In this document: piece by piece, positions 25,897 to 33,180 of the stretch
How positions within the stretch are numbered: position 1 is the first letter of the stretch
Layout of the letters: the number at the start of each line of letters is the position of its first letter
Source of the DNA: Elusimicrobiota bacterium
Lineage (GTDB): Bacteria > Elusimicrobiota > Elusimicrobia > UBA1565 > JACRDR01
Reading direction: 5' to 3'
Assembly (NCBI GenBank): GCA_016194745.1
Contig: JACQBA010000011.1
Location: forward strand, 372,001 to 436,000
Length of the DNA: 64,000 nucleotides
Program-made: the position numbers and the translations under genes
The notes under the pieces: generated by a model
Databases searched by the model: none
Told to the model about the DNA's origin: nothing
Seen by the model: only the letters and a program-made list of their open reading frames with translations

Positions 25897-26579
25897 GGTC
25901 TCGCTCCCTTTTGGGCCGCACGTGCTCGCTCGAAGAACGGTTCGAACCGGCGGCCGTAGACGAAGAGGTCGAGGAGGATGAGGTTCTTTCGGATTCCGCG
26001 TAGAGTCGCGTCGTAGTCCGGTTTCCCGTCCGGGTCGAGCGGCGGCGGCACGACGCGGCCAAGACGGTCCGCCGCCGAGCCAGGGTCGGCGGCCGCATAG
26101 TAGTCGTGCTTATAGAAGTCGGCAAGCGTCATTCCTTCGAACCGGGCTCGAAACGCTTTGTCGCGCAGAGCCTTCGCCGCCGGACTTTCGAGGCGCTGAA
26201 AAAAGAACTTCCGGATCTCTCCCGTGGACGGGTCCGTCCAGAGGAAGACTTGGATGACGCCGCCTTTACCGGGCACGTTCACGCCGTGCACGATGCCGGC
26301 CTTCGTCTTCCCCGAGAAGACCGTGTAGACGGTATAGGGCGTCTCGAAGGTCTCGTACAAGGGGTCGAGATCGCTGCCGAGCCGATCTCGGATCCCGGCG
26401 TAGAGGTCCCGTCCCTTTTCCAGGCGAGAGAATTCCTTCAACTCTTCCTTGTAGCTCGTCATGGAGGGGAAAAGATACTTGAGGTCCTGCGCGGGATTGC
26501 TGAGCGTGCAGCCGATCGCCGCCCACGCGCCAGTCGGCGCGATCAGCGCGGCCGCCATTAGGATCGCCGTTCGTTTCAT
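25893..26579 (-). CDS. exported FMN-binding-like domain protein
   Basis: A 228-residue protein with a signal peptide (about 20 residues, ending TGAWA). The middle (TVFSGKTKAGIVHGVNVPGK then GGVIQVFLWTDPSTGEIRKF) resembles the FMN-binding domain of RnfG/NqrC/NosR-type flavoproteins, in which a Thr/Ser carries covalent FMN. I do not see a clear S(T)GAT acceptor motif, so flavinylation is uncertain. It could be a periplasmic redox partner for the other products of this operon. Confidence 0.6.
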   Translation of the reverse strand: MKRTAILMAAALIAPTGAWAAIGCTLSNPAQDLKYLFPSMTSYKEELKEFSRLEKGRDLYAGIRDRLGSDLDPLYETFETPYTVYTVFSGKTKAGIVHGVNVPGKGGVIQVFLWTDPSTGEIRKFFFQRLESPAAKALRDKAFRARFEGMTLADFYKHDYYAAADPGSAADRLGRVVPPPLDPDGKPDYDATLRGIRKNLILLDLFVYGRRFEPFFERARAAQKGARP

Positions 26580-26593
26580 TGTCGTCTTGCCTC

Positions 26594-27712
26594 CTACCAG
26601 TAGCGGTAATACTGGAGCGCTGCGACCGTCTCCCTCGCTCCGCGCTCCGACGCCAACCGTCGTTCGATATTGAGCTTGAACCAATGCAGATTCGCGTTTC
26701 CGACGTCGTTCCTGAGGTACCACGTCGCTTCGCCGATGACCGATTCCCCGAGCGGCAACCCCTCCCGTCGGTATCGCCGATGCTGCGCGGCCAGCCCCCA
26801 TCGTCTCGTGGCGCGCAGGTACTCCACTTGAAAAAGCTGCATGAGGACCTTGTCGCCCGAGTCCTCACCGGCGCTCAGTTCGCTCAGCGCGGCCGCCGTT
26901 CCCGAGGGCACCGGGCGGCGAAGGCGGGCGTCGATGCCGCCCCGCCGCGTCTCCACCTTTCTTCGCTCCTCGTCCAGCCGCTGCCCCGCTATCGCCGACA
27001 CTCCTCCCTCGATCCCCGGGTGGGAGCCGTATGCATCGGCCAGGGAGAGGCGTGCCGCCGCCAAGCCCGTCTGGCCGTCGAAACGAGGGGCGTACCCGGA
27101 TCCCGTCAGGTAATAGGCGTCGTAGTTCACGTGCTCGTTCGCGGCGCCCCAAAGACCGGCATACCAGTCGCGCTCGAATCCGAAGTCGCGCTCATTGGAG
27201 AGCTGCAGCAGCGAGCCGTGCGTGTCCGTGCGGAGATTGAGGCCGAAGGGCAGATAGAAGCGGCCGATCCGCGCGTTGAAGCGGCCGAGTTGGCGGCCGC
27301 GGCCGGCGTCGCTCAGGAGCGGGTCGAGGATGTTGTAGCCGTCGAGATACGCGTTATGGAGCTCGAGCTTCCATCCCGGACGGCGTATTCCCTCCATGTC
27401 GCTGGGCGTATCGATGAACCGATCTCGGCGCACGAGACGGACTTGGATGTCCGCGGCCGCTACCGTCGCCGTCTCGCTCGAGAACTTCTTCAGCGCCTCG
27501 AAGCCGATCGATTGGCGGCTCGACGCGCGCGCGCGGTCGCTGAACGCGAATTGCGAGAGGAGTTCGCGGCGAAAGCCGAAATTGTCGCCGAAGTAGGAGG
27601 GATAGGCGGACGCCGAGACGGCGGCGGTGCTGGGGGCCACGCCGGCGAACGGGTCTCTCTCGGCGGCACAAGCGCCGATGGAGACGACGAGAAGCAGCGA
27701 TACGAATTCCAC
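26594..27712 (-). CDS. predicted outer-membrane barrel, unknown function
   Basis: A 372-residue protein starting at GTG 27712 (GGAGG 5 nt upstream). Signal peptide ends near CAA (residue 16), which could also be a lipobox (SIGAC). The rest has amphipathic strands, with FNARIGRFYLPFGLNLRTDTHGS resembling porin-type barrels, ending in YYRYW. It lies between the Cys-rich protein and the FMN-binding-like protein in one operon. Confidence 0.7.
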   Translation of the reverse strand: MEFVSLLLVVSIGACAAERDPFAGVAPSTAAVSASAYPSYFGDNFGFRRELLSQFAFSDRARASSRQSIGFEALKKFSSETATVAAADIQVRLVRRDRFIDTPSDMEGIRRPGWKLELHNAYLDGYNILDPLLSDAGRGRQLGRFNARIGRFYLPFGLNLRTDTHGSLLQLSNERDFGFERDWYAGLWGAANEHVNYDAYYLTGSGYAPRFDGQTGLAAARLSLADAYGSHPGIEGGVSAIAGQRLDEERRKVETRRGGIDARLRRPVPSGTAAALSELSAGEDSGDKVLMQLFQVEYLRATRRWGLAAQHRRYRREGLPLGESVIGEATWYLRNDVGNANLHWFKLNIERRLASERGARETVAALQYYRYW

Positions 27713-27763
27713 GATACCTCCGGATGCGTGCTAATGGGCGACGACTACCGACGGACGGCGGGG

Positions 27764-28111
27764 TTACAGGGCTGCGGCTGGGGGGGAACGGCCGGAGGCC
27801 GGTTCCAAGAGATGCGTCGGAGGACTGCTCTCGAATCGAGCGACGACGCGATAACGAAGACCGATGTCGCGGCTCGCTTCGACGGCGAGCGGTAGGAGAT
27901 ACGCGCAAGGCGTCAGCGGCGATTTCATCGACGGCGATGAGGGCAAGGGCGCGACGGTGCAGCAGGCCATCGCGGAGCACGGCGGCTGCGGCTCCGGCTG
28001 CGATTGATCGCAGCAGGCGTGGGAAGCCGCCGGTTCGCATGCGGCGGCCGCTCCCCTCGACAGGAGAAGCAGGCTCAGGAGCGCCAGTGAAGCGGCTTTC
28101 AGGGACCGCAT
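27764..28111 (-). CDS. small exported Cys-rich protein, unknown
   Basis: A 115-residue protein with a signal peptide (LALLSLLLLSRGAAA) followed by a Cys-rich stretch with seven Cys in about 55 residues (ACEPAASHACCDQ, PCSAMACCTVAP). Vicinal cysteine pairs and a His suggest metal binding (copper or zinc type), which is inference. It is the first gene of the minus-strand operon and sits 29 nt behind the predicted start of the -24/-12 promoter at 28151-28166. No family recognised. Confidence 0.65.
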   Translation of the reverse strand: MRSLKAASLALLSLLLLSRGAAAACEPAASHACCDQSQPEPQPPCSAMACCTVAPLPSSPSMKSPLTPCAYLLPLAVEASRDIGLRYRVVARFESSPPTHLLEPASGRSPPAAAL

Positions 28112-28150
28112 ATTCAGATCATACACCCAAAGTCCGTCAATTACAATCGG

Positions 28151-28166
28151 TGCAACGGAGTGGCCT
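28151..28166 (-). promoter_or_regulatory. sigma-54-type promoter of the Cys-rich/ABC operon
   Basis: On the minus strand AGGCCACTCCGTTGCA: GG and GC at exact spacing. Predicted start near 28140. Back-to-back with the plus-strand site at 28184. Confidence 0.65.
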
Positions 28167-28183
28167 CGCATCGCGGGTGATCG

Positions 28184-28199
28184 TGGCAGAATTGTTGCT
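28184..28199 (+). promoter_or_regulatory. sigma-54-type promoter of the SRPBCC/kinase/hemerythrin operon
   Basis: TGGCAGAATTGTTGCT. Predicted start near 28210, only 5 nt before the ATG at 28215, so the mRNA may be nearly leaderless. Confidence 0.7.
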
Positions 28200-28214
28200 A
28201 CAGAATAGGATGCG

Positions 28215-28808
28215 ATGAGCAAAACAACGAGATATCTGGGATTGACGGGGGCGATCCTGTTCCTCCTTTCGGCGGCCGCGCCGGTCAGGGCGGGGATAAA
28301 CGTTTCCGTTCATCACATGGGCCACCACGTCTATGAGGTGGATGGGAGCTTTGAAGTGGCCTCGTCCAGCCATGTCGTCTGGGCGGTGCTTACGGATTTC
28401 GAGAACATCGGCCGCTTCGTCAGGGAAGTGATATCCAGCAAGGTCGTGGAGCGCAACGACGGACGGTTGCTTCTGGAGCAGTCGGCGGTCGGACGCGCCT
28501 TCCTGGTGTCGAAGAAGGTTCACGTTCTACTGGACGTCCGGCAAGAGGAAGGACGGCGGATCGAGTTCGAGGATATCCTGCTCAACGACTTCGACCAGTA
28601 TCGCGGCACGTGGGAGCTGCGCCAGGAGGAAGGCGCGACGTTGGTGCGGTACCGGCTGACCGCCAAACCCGGCCAAGGACTGCCGACGTTCGTCGCGCAG
28701 CGGGCGCTGCAAAAGAACGCCCGAAGACTGCTGGAGCAGGTACGGGCGGAGATGCTGCGCCGTAGCGGGGGCCCGCTTCAGGCGGAAGCGTTGCAGGCGA
28801 GGGAATAA
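28215..28808 (+). CDS. exported SRPBCC (START-like) domain protein
   Basis: A 197-residue protein: signal peptide of about 26 residues (AAAPVRA-G), then a hydrophobic-ligand-binding SRPBCC fold (HVYEVDGSFEVASSSHVVWA, LTDFENIGRFVREVISSKVV, GTWELRQEEGATLVRYRLTA). Family members bind lipids or polyketide-like molecules. It leads the operon with the Cys-rich kinase, hemerythrin and cytochrome, so a role in sensing or moving a lipid or quinone-like molecule is possible (inference). Confidence 0.8.
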   Translation: MSKTTRYLGLTGAILFLLSAAAPVRAGINVSVHHMGHHVYEVDGSFEVASSSHVVWAVLTDFENIGRFVREVISSKVVERNDGRLLLEQSAVGRAFLVSKKVHVLLDVRQEEGRRIEFEDILLNDFDQYRGTWELRQEEGATLVRYRLTAKPGQGLPTFVAQRALQKNARRLLEQVRAEMLRRSGGPLQAEALQARE

Positions 28809-28819
28809 CGGAGGACTCC

Positions 28820-29974
28820 ATGATTCGCGCTCAGAGCGTGCTTGAATCCATGTTCGGGGAAGTCACCGACGGCGTCTGCGTCTCCGATCTGAGCCAGGGC
28901 ATCCTGTATCTCAATGCGGCGGCGGAGCGCATGCTCGAGATCACGTTGCCTGAGGCGCGCGGGAGATCCTTGTGCGAGACGCTGTGCGGGCGCATGAAGG
29001 GCGGTCATGGAATCTGCAAGGACGAGTGTTCGATGCTCAGGAACCCCCGCGAGGCGAAGGCGACGACGCTTTGCGGCAAGCAGGGGCCGACGCCGTCGTT
29101 CAAGTGGTCCGGCGGCATGATGCACAGGGCGGAGCTGTGGCGGCATCTCCGGGTGCGCTGCCAGGAGATGCCGCTTGCCGTGCCTCCGAGCTGGGGCAAG
29201 GACATTCGTCTCACGATCATCGAAGATGTAAGCGACGAGGTCGATCTTCAAGAGCAGAAAAAGGATTGGCAAAGCATGCTGGTGCACGATCTGAGGACGC
29301 CGCTCAGCAGCATCTTCACCGTGCTTCGCACGTTCCAGGACGAGGAGCTTGGAATCCCGGAAAAGGAGCGGAAGCTCTTGGACATCAGCGTTCGTGCGTG
29401 CCGCCGCATGATGGAGCTCCTCAACCTTTATTTGGACGTGGCCAAGCTGGAGTCGGGATCGATGCCGGTCTCGCCGACGCCCGTCGACCTCGCCGAGCTT
29501 GTCAAGATCGTGACGGAGGAGCAGATCGCGCTCGTTTCGAGCAAGCACCTGACCGTGACGGTCGAGGTGCCGGCGGATCTGCGCGCGCGGGCGGACTACG
29601 AGCTGCTGTTTCGGATCGTCCAGAATCTGGTCAACAACGCGATCAAGTTCACCCCCGATGGTGGGCGGGTCCTGATCGGAGGCGAACGTCTGAATGACGG
29701 CCGCGCGAGTCTTTTCATCAAGGACAACGGGCCGGGGATCGATCCGACGGAGATCCCGAAGCTGTTCGACCGCTTTCACCAAGCCAAGGCGCGCCGCGAA
29801 GGCAAGGTGCAGGGCACGGGCTTGGGCCTCGCATTTTGCCTGGAGGCGGCGCGAGCCATGGGCGGAGACCTGACCGTGGAGACCGAGCTGGGCGCGGGGT
29901 CCAAGTTCTCGATCATGTTGGAGGGCGCGGCCGTCGAGCCCTCGGCGGCCGCGGCCCGCCAAGAGGTCGCATGA
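28820..29974 (+). CDS. PAS histidine kinase with cysteine cluster
   Basis: A 384-residue soluble kinase. PAS-like domain to about residue 140, with C52-x3-C56-x9-C66-x3-C70 (SLCETLCGRMKGGHGICKDE then C) plus C20, C85 and C114. HisKA with His156 (MLVHDLRTPLSS); ATPase with N box NLVNNAIKFTPDG, DNGPGIDP and GTGLGLAF. The Cys spacing suggests an iron-sulphur or other redox site. No response regulator is adjacent; the receivers at 17181 or 18695 are candidates. It overlaps the hemerythrin gene by ATGA. Confidence 0.92.
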   Translation: MIRAQSVLESMFGEVTDGVCVSDLSQGILYLNAAAERMLEITLPEARGRSLCETLCGRMKGGHGICKDECSMLRNPREAKATTLCGKQGPTPSFKWSGGMMHRAELWRHLRVRCQEMPLAVPPSWGKDIRLTIIEDVSDEVDLQEQKKDWQSMLVHDLRTPLSSIFTVLRTFQDEELGIPEKERKLLDISVRACRRMMELLNLYLDVAKLESGSMPVSPTPVDLAELVKIVTEEQIALVSSKHLTVTVEVPADLRARADYELLFRIVQNLVNNAIKFTPDGGRVLIGGERLNDGRASLFIKDNGPGIDPTEIPKLFDRFHQAKARREGKVQGTGLGLAFCLEAARAMGGDLTVETELGAGSKFSIMLEGAAVEPSAAAARQEVA

Positions 29975-30477
29975 GCGTGCTGGAGGTCTTGGCCAAGGAA
30001 CATGCCGTCTTTCGCGAGGCGAACGCGCAGCTGAGGAGCTGCTTTCAAATGCAGGATTCGCGAGCGGAGCGCCATTTGCGGGACATTCTGCTCGCGCTGA
30101 TCCCGGCCCTGGAACGCCACGAGGAGATCGAGGACATCGTCTTTGGGCATTCGGATGTGGCGACGGCGTCGGATATCCTCGTCTATATGGAGGAGGCCGA
30201 GCGCCAACATCGCCTCATCGACTCGATGCGCGGCACTTTGCTGGCCGCGGTCCGGGGCAGCCGATGGAAATCGATCGATCAGATGCGGCCGCTGGTGCTG
30301 CCCTTCGTCGCGGCGCTCGAGGCGCATCTGTCGGCCGAGGAGAGGCGCTTGTGGCCCGCGTACCTAAAGCGCTTCAGCAGGTCGTTGGCTCACTCCGCGG
30401 AGCGCCAGGCGCGCGACAGTCTGCGCCGACTCGAGCTCGATCTCGCGCCGAAGCTGGCGCACGCGTTGGAGCGATAG
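29971..30477 (+). CDS. hemerythrin-like HHE-domain protein
   Basis: A 168-residue helical protein with His/Glu residues at hemerythrin-like positions: LAKEHAVF, ALERHEEIEDIVF, AERQHRLIDSM and LEAHLSAEERRLWP. Such di-iron proteins bind O2 or NO or store iron. It is coupled to the Cys-rich kinase (ATGA), so it may deliver or shield a redox signal. A second hemerythrin-like gene is at 32660. Confidence 0.85.
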   Translation: MSVLEVLAKEHAVFREANAQLRSCFQMQDSRAERHLRDILLALIPALERHEEIEDIVFGHSDVATASDILVYMEEAERQHRLIDSMRGTLLAAVRGSRWKSIDQMRPLVLPFVAALEAHLSAEERRLWPAYLKRFSRSLAHSAERQARDSLRRLELDLAPKLAHALER

Positions 30478-30486
30478 GCGGACGCC

Positions 30487-30957
30487 ATGCATGCGGCGTT
30501 GTCGTGGCTTGCGGCGGGACTTTTCGCCGCCGGAGCGCGCGCCGCGGAGGCGTCGGATCCTGCGGCGCCCAGCTTCTATTACGACCTGGGTCCCGAGTCC
30601 ATCGACGTATCGAAGTATCCGTGGACGCAGCGCGAAAATTACGAGGTCTTCAAGAAGAACTGCCAGGTCTGCCATACCCTAGCTCGGCCCATCAATGCGC
30701 CGTACGTCGACCGTCGAGACTGGGGAAAGTTCATCCGCGAGATGCACGTGCGCAAGAAGGAATGGACGAACTCGCCGTTCGCGCAGGGGGAGGCGGAGGT
30801 CGTTATCCGGTTCCTCGTCTTCGACGCGCGCATTCGGAAGATAGAACGGAGAATGGAGTTCGAGGAGAACGCCCGCCGTCTCCGGGCCGAGTTCAATAGG
30901 CTGAAGAAAGAAGGGCGAGCGCGTAAGCCGGTCCCGGAAGACTCTCGCTCGCGTTGA
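30487..30957 (+). CDS. mono-heme c-type cytochrome-like protein
   Basis: A 156-residue protein: signal peptide of about 20 residues, then FYYDLGPESIDVSKYPWTQR and one CQVCH heme site (59-63). A possible distal Met lies in REMHVRK. The C-terminal third is a charged helix. It ends the SRPBCC-kinase-hemerythrin operon. A decayed paralogue with the same YY.DLGP.S.DVS.YP block is at 37159. Confidence 0.85.
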   Translation: MHAALSWLAAGLFAAGARAAEASDPAAPSFYYDLGPESIDVSKYPWTQRENYEVFKKNCQVCHTLARPINAPYVDRRDWGKFIREMHVRKKEWTNSPFAQGEAEVVIRFLVFDARIRKIERRMEFEENARRLRAEFNRLKKEGRARKPVPEDSRSR

Positions 30958-30997
30958 CGTGTTCCACGGGCGAGTGGCGTTTTGTTGCGACGTGCCG

Positions 30998-31013
30998 AGG
31001 GCAAGACGTTGCG
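30998..31013 (+). promoter_or_regulatory. sigma-54-type promoter of the Hsp20 gene
   Basis: AGGGCAAGACGTTGCG has the exact GG/GC spacing; predicted start near 31024, an 11-nt leader opening on GGGAGG. A better TGGC sequence at 30975 has the spacing one base short. Confidence 0.55.
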
Positions 31014-31034
31014 GGACGGGATAGGGAGGCGCGC

Positions 31035-31481
31035 ATGGTGAACGCGAAAGAGTTGGCGCGGCCGTCGGGGACGGCCCTGTTCGACTGGCCCCTCGCTCTG
31101 GAGGACCTCTTCAGAGGCGAGCGCGGCGAGTGGCCGATGCATGTCCTCGGCGGGCGGTCTTGGGTTCCGCCGGTAGACGTGGAAGAGACGGAGAAGGAGT
31201 ACGTCTTTAGGATCGAACTGCCGGGAATGTCGAAGGAGGACTTCAAGGTCGAGAGAAAGAACAACGCGCTCATCATCAGCGGCGAGCGCAATGAGAACAA
31301 GGAGGAAAAGCGGAAGAATTATTTGCGGCACGAGCAGTACCATGGAATGTTCCGGCGGGTGTTCATGCTGCCGGATGATGCCACGCCGGATGGCATCAGG
31401 GCGGCGCATAAGGACGGCATCCTGACGGTACGTCTCCATCGGGCCGGGACGGTGAAGCCGAAGAGCATACCGGTCGAGTAG
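31035..31481 (+). CDS. small heat shock protein (Hsp20/alpha-crystallin)
   Basis: A 148-residue protein with an alpha-crystallin domain at about 45-140: VPPVDVEETEKEYVFRIELP, GMSKEDFKVERKNNALIISG, ERNENKEEKRKNY and the C-terminal ADGILTVRL-type strand (HKDGILTVRLHRAG). The final I-x-I/V anchor (SIPV) is present. It holds unfolded proteins in a folding-competent state. ATG 31035 follows GGGAGG. It has its own -24/-12 promoter and terminator. Confidence 0.95.
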   Translation: MVNAKELARPSGTALFDWPLALEDLFRGERGEWPMHVLGGRSWVPPVDVEETEKEYVFRIELPGMSKEDFKVERKNNALIISGERNENKEEKRKNYLRHEQYHGMFRRVFMLPDDATPDGIRAAHKDGILTVRLHRAGTVKPKSIPVE

Positions 31482-31494
31482 GCGGGAACGAAAG

Positions 31495-31530
31495 CGCCGC
31501 CCCTTCCGACGATGGAAGGGGCGGCGTTAT
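31495..31530. terminator. rho-independent terminator after Hsp20
   Basis: CGCCGCCCCTTCC pairs with GGAAGGGGCGGCG across a short loop, followed by TTATT. It probably also serves the convergent small ORF at 31546. Confidence 0.85.
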
Positions 31531-31545
31531 TCGCGTCTCGAGCCG

Positions 31546-31746
31546 TCAGCGGCGCGTCACGACGAACATGCCGGACGACAAGCGCGCCACCCAAGGACCC
31601 GTGCGATGCCCAAGCGCATCCGGGGATCCGGCACGGCGATCGTCGACCACCACGTTGCGCACTGCCTCCCCGCGGCCGAAGTGCGCCGCGCACACTATCC
31701 TGCGTTCGTCCACCGTTGTCGACGGTCGTCTGTCGTGAATCTTCAT
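31546..31746 (-). CDS. 66-residue basic protein, unknown
   Basis: MKIHDRRPSTTVDERRIVCA begins a 66-residue Arg-rich protein. Support: ATG with GGAGGAAGG upstream, a -24/-12 element 42 nt upstream and a terminator just downstream. No family recognised and no partner seen. A longer in-frame reading to 31833 would run over the promoter. Confidence 0.5.
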   Translation of the reverse strand: MKIHDRRPSTTVDERRIVCAAHFGRGEAVRNVVVDDRRAGSPDALGHRTGPWVARLSSGMFVVTRR

Positions 31747-31787
31747 GGTGCCTTCCTCCAAGCGGGAATTCATGCAACCAGATATTA

Positions 31788-31803
31788 CGCAACGATTCGA
31801 CCC
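31788..31803 (-). promoter_or_regulatory. sigma-54-type promoter of the 66-residue ORF
   Basis: Minus strand GGGTCGAATCGTTGCG; GG/GC spacing exact. Predicted start near 31777. Confidence 0.55.
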
Positions 31804-31847
31804 CCTCGGCGGGGAGCGATCCTCTCGCGTCACGGCGCTGCCGAGCG

Positions 31848-31863
31848 AGGAATTTACGTTGCG
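31848..31863 (+). promoter_or_regulatory. sigma-54-type promoter of the YtxH-like gene
   Basis: AGGAATTTACGTTGCG; GG/GC spacing exact. Predicted start near 31874, 40 nt before the ATG at 31914. Confidence 0.55.
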
Positions 31864-31913
31864 TCTTTAATCCTCGTAAGAGGCGTTGTCATCTATTATC
31901 GAAGGGGGATTTC

Positions 31914-32156
31914 ATGGAGACCAAGTTGGAGAAGCCTGCCCCTGAAGCGCCCAGCCGGTGGCCGTACGTCTTGACCGGGCTGGTGATCGGGTCGGCGCTC
32001 GGAGCGTTCGCGACGTCCGAGACCGGAAAGAAGGTGGGAGAGAAGGCGGCTGATTGGGCGAGAGAACTCGGCGATCGGATGCGTCGAGAGCGCCTCGCTC
32101 GAGCCGCGAGAGAGCACCGGCCGATCGAGAAGGTATTGGCCGGAGAGTACAAGTAG
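31914..32156 (+). CDS. small YtxH-like membrane protein
   Basis: An 80-residue protein: one membrane segment (YVLTGLVIGSALGAFAT) near residues 18-34, then a charged amphipathic helix with ETGKKVGEKAADWARELGDR, as in the YtxH/gas-vesicle-associated stress family. AAGGGGG precedes the ATG. It carries its own -24/-12 promoter and a strong terminator. Confidence 0.7.
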   Translation: METKLEKPAPEAPSRWPYVLTGLVIGSALGAFATSETGKKVGEKAADWARELGDRMRRERLARAAREHRPIEKVLAGEYK

Positions 32157-32173
32157 CGCCGCAGGATAGAATC

Positions 32174-32211
32174 GGCGCCCCTTCCCAAAGAGGAAGGGGC
32201 GCCTTGCTTTT
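32174..32211. terminator. rho-independent terminator
   Basis: GGCGCCCCTTCC pairs with GGAAGGGGCGCC across CAAAGA, then TTGCTTTT. Serves the YtxH-like gene and probably the convergent 103-residue gene. The stem core matches that of the Hsp20 terminator. Confidence 0.9.
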
Positions 32212-32224
32212 GGGGCGTCTGCGG

Positions 32225-32536
32225 CTATCGGTCCGTGAAGTCCACGAAGAACTCATGCGGCTCCGAAGTGATCAGCTTTCCGGACTTGCTTTCGACGCGG
32301 CTTATCACCTCGTGTTCTCCTTCGTTGTATCCTGACCAATCGTGCCACCAGTAGCCGTGATCCTCCCGGCACGGCTTCCAATCGCCTTGATCAATGGCGA
32401 TTTCCGCGCGTCTTACGTCGTCGGAAGTCCCGATGCGGAAGGTGTAGCGGGGCGTGCAGATCACCTCGTCTTGCCGCGGATAGTCGATGGAGACGCTCGT
32501 CTCCGCCATCCGCCTTCGGCTGAGTGTCGCTGGCAT
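32225..32536 (-). CDS. 103-residue protein, probable Ig-like beta domain
   Basis: A small protein starting at ATG 32536 (GGGAGGACG upstream). The sequence alternates polar and aromatic residues (TPRYTFRIGTSDDVRRAEIA, YWWHDWSGYNEGEHEVISRV), as in a single beta-sandwich. No signal peptide is visible, so it may be cytoplasmic. Family unknown; two Cys (Cys26 and Cys57 by my count). It has a degenerate -24/-12 element upstream. Confidence 0.6.
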   Translation of the reverse strand: MPATLSRRRMAETSVSIDYPRQDEVICTPRYTFRIGTSDDVRRAEIAIDQGDWKPCREDHGYWWHDWSGYNEGEHEVISRVESKSGKLITSEPHEFFVDFTDR

Positions 32537-32579
32537 GGATTCGTCCTCCCAATGCGCGTCGTATCGGCGACTGCATCGA

Positions 32580-32595
32580 CGCAACGATGCGGCTA
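32580..32595 (-). promoter_or_regulatory. degenerate -24/-12 element for the 103-residue gene
   Basis: Minus strand TAGCCGCATCGTTGCG; the -12 half is typical, but the first G of the -24 GG is A. Predicted start near 32569. Confidence 0.35.
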
Positions 32596-32616
32596 GACGC
32601 GCTGCTCGCGCAAGAG

Positions 32617-32632
32617 TGGCAGGCTCGTTGCG
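32617..32632 (+). promoter_or_regulatory. sigma-54-type promoter of the second hemerythrin gene
   Basis: TGGCAGGCTCGTTGCG. Predicted start near 32643, a 17-nt leader that starts just before GGGAGG. Confidence 0.65.
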
Positions 32633-32659
32633 TGTTATCGAGACGGGAGGACACCTGCC

Positions 32660-33124
32660 ATGGAGCGTATATATCGGCTGTTCGATGAGCATAAGGACAT
32701 TCGCCGGCTCATGGCGAACATTAGGGCTCTTCTTGACGAAACGTGCGGCTGCGCGAAAGGGGAGTTCCTGGACAGGGCGTCCGCGGACAAGCTCACGCTT
32801 CTAGTGAACGGCCTCTCGTCCAAGCTCTCCCGTCATGAGGCGTTCGAGGATGCGCTCTTGACGGAGGCGTGCGAGCGCGCGGCGCCTGAAAGCAGAGTGG
32901 CCGTCGCCTCGGTTCGTTCGGATCACGAGTCGATCCATCGCATCTTCGAGCTCTTGAAGTGCCTGCGACGGTTCGACCATGAGGACACCGGATACTCGAT
33001 CCGATTCGCGGTCTCGAACCTATTGTACACCTTGGACCGCCACCTGGCGTACGAGGAGAAGGTGGCGTTCCCGATTCTGCGGGGTTGGGCGAATCGACGT
33101 GTTCTTCAGGCGGCGGGGCGCTAG
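32660..33124 (+). CDS. hemerythrin-like HHE-domain protein
   Basis: A 154-residue helical bundle: LFDEHKDIRRLM, LSRHEAFEDALL, SDHESIHRIFELL and DRHLAYEEKVAFP supply the expected His/Glu ligands for a di-iron centre. CGCAKG (with a Cys pair) sits in a loop. Likely O2/NO binding or iron handling. It is 31% the size of a multi-domain sensor, so it is stand-alone. ATG 32660 follows GGGAGG. Confidence 0.85.
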   Translation: MERIYRLFDEHKDIRRLMANIRALLDETCGCAKGEFLDRASADKLTLLVNGLSSKLSRHEAFEDALLTEACERAAPESRVAVASVRSDHESIHRIFELLKCLRRFDHEDTGYSIRFAVSNLLYTLDRHLAYEEKVAFPILRGWANRRVLQAAGR

Positions 33125-33147
33125 GGATTCCGGAGTCGGAGGAAGTG

Positions 33148-33180
33148 CGGCGGCCCTGATCACTCAGGGCCGCCGTCTTT
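33148..33180. terminator. terminator after the hemerythrin gene
   Basis: CGGCGGCCCTGA pairs with TCAGGGCCGCCG, followed by TCTTT on the plus strand. It overlaps the 3' end of the convergent gene at 33164. Confidence 0.85.

Noticed and set aside
26579-27895. A 438-residue plus-strand frame over the barrel gene
   Set aside because: The minus-strand protein has a signal peptide, barrel strands and a good ribosome-binding site; the plus frame has none.
33164-33180. Terminator acting on the minus strand as well
   Set aside because: On the minus strand the stem is followed by ACTTCC, not a T-run, and it lies inside the coding sequence end.
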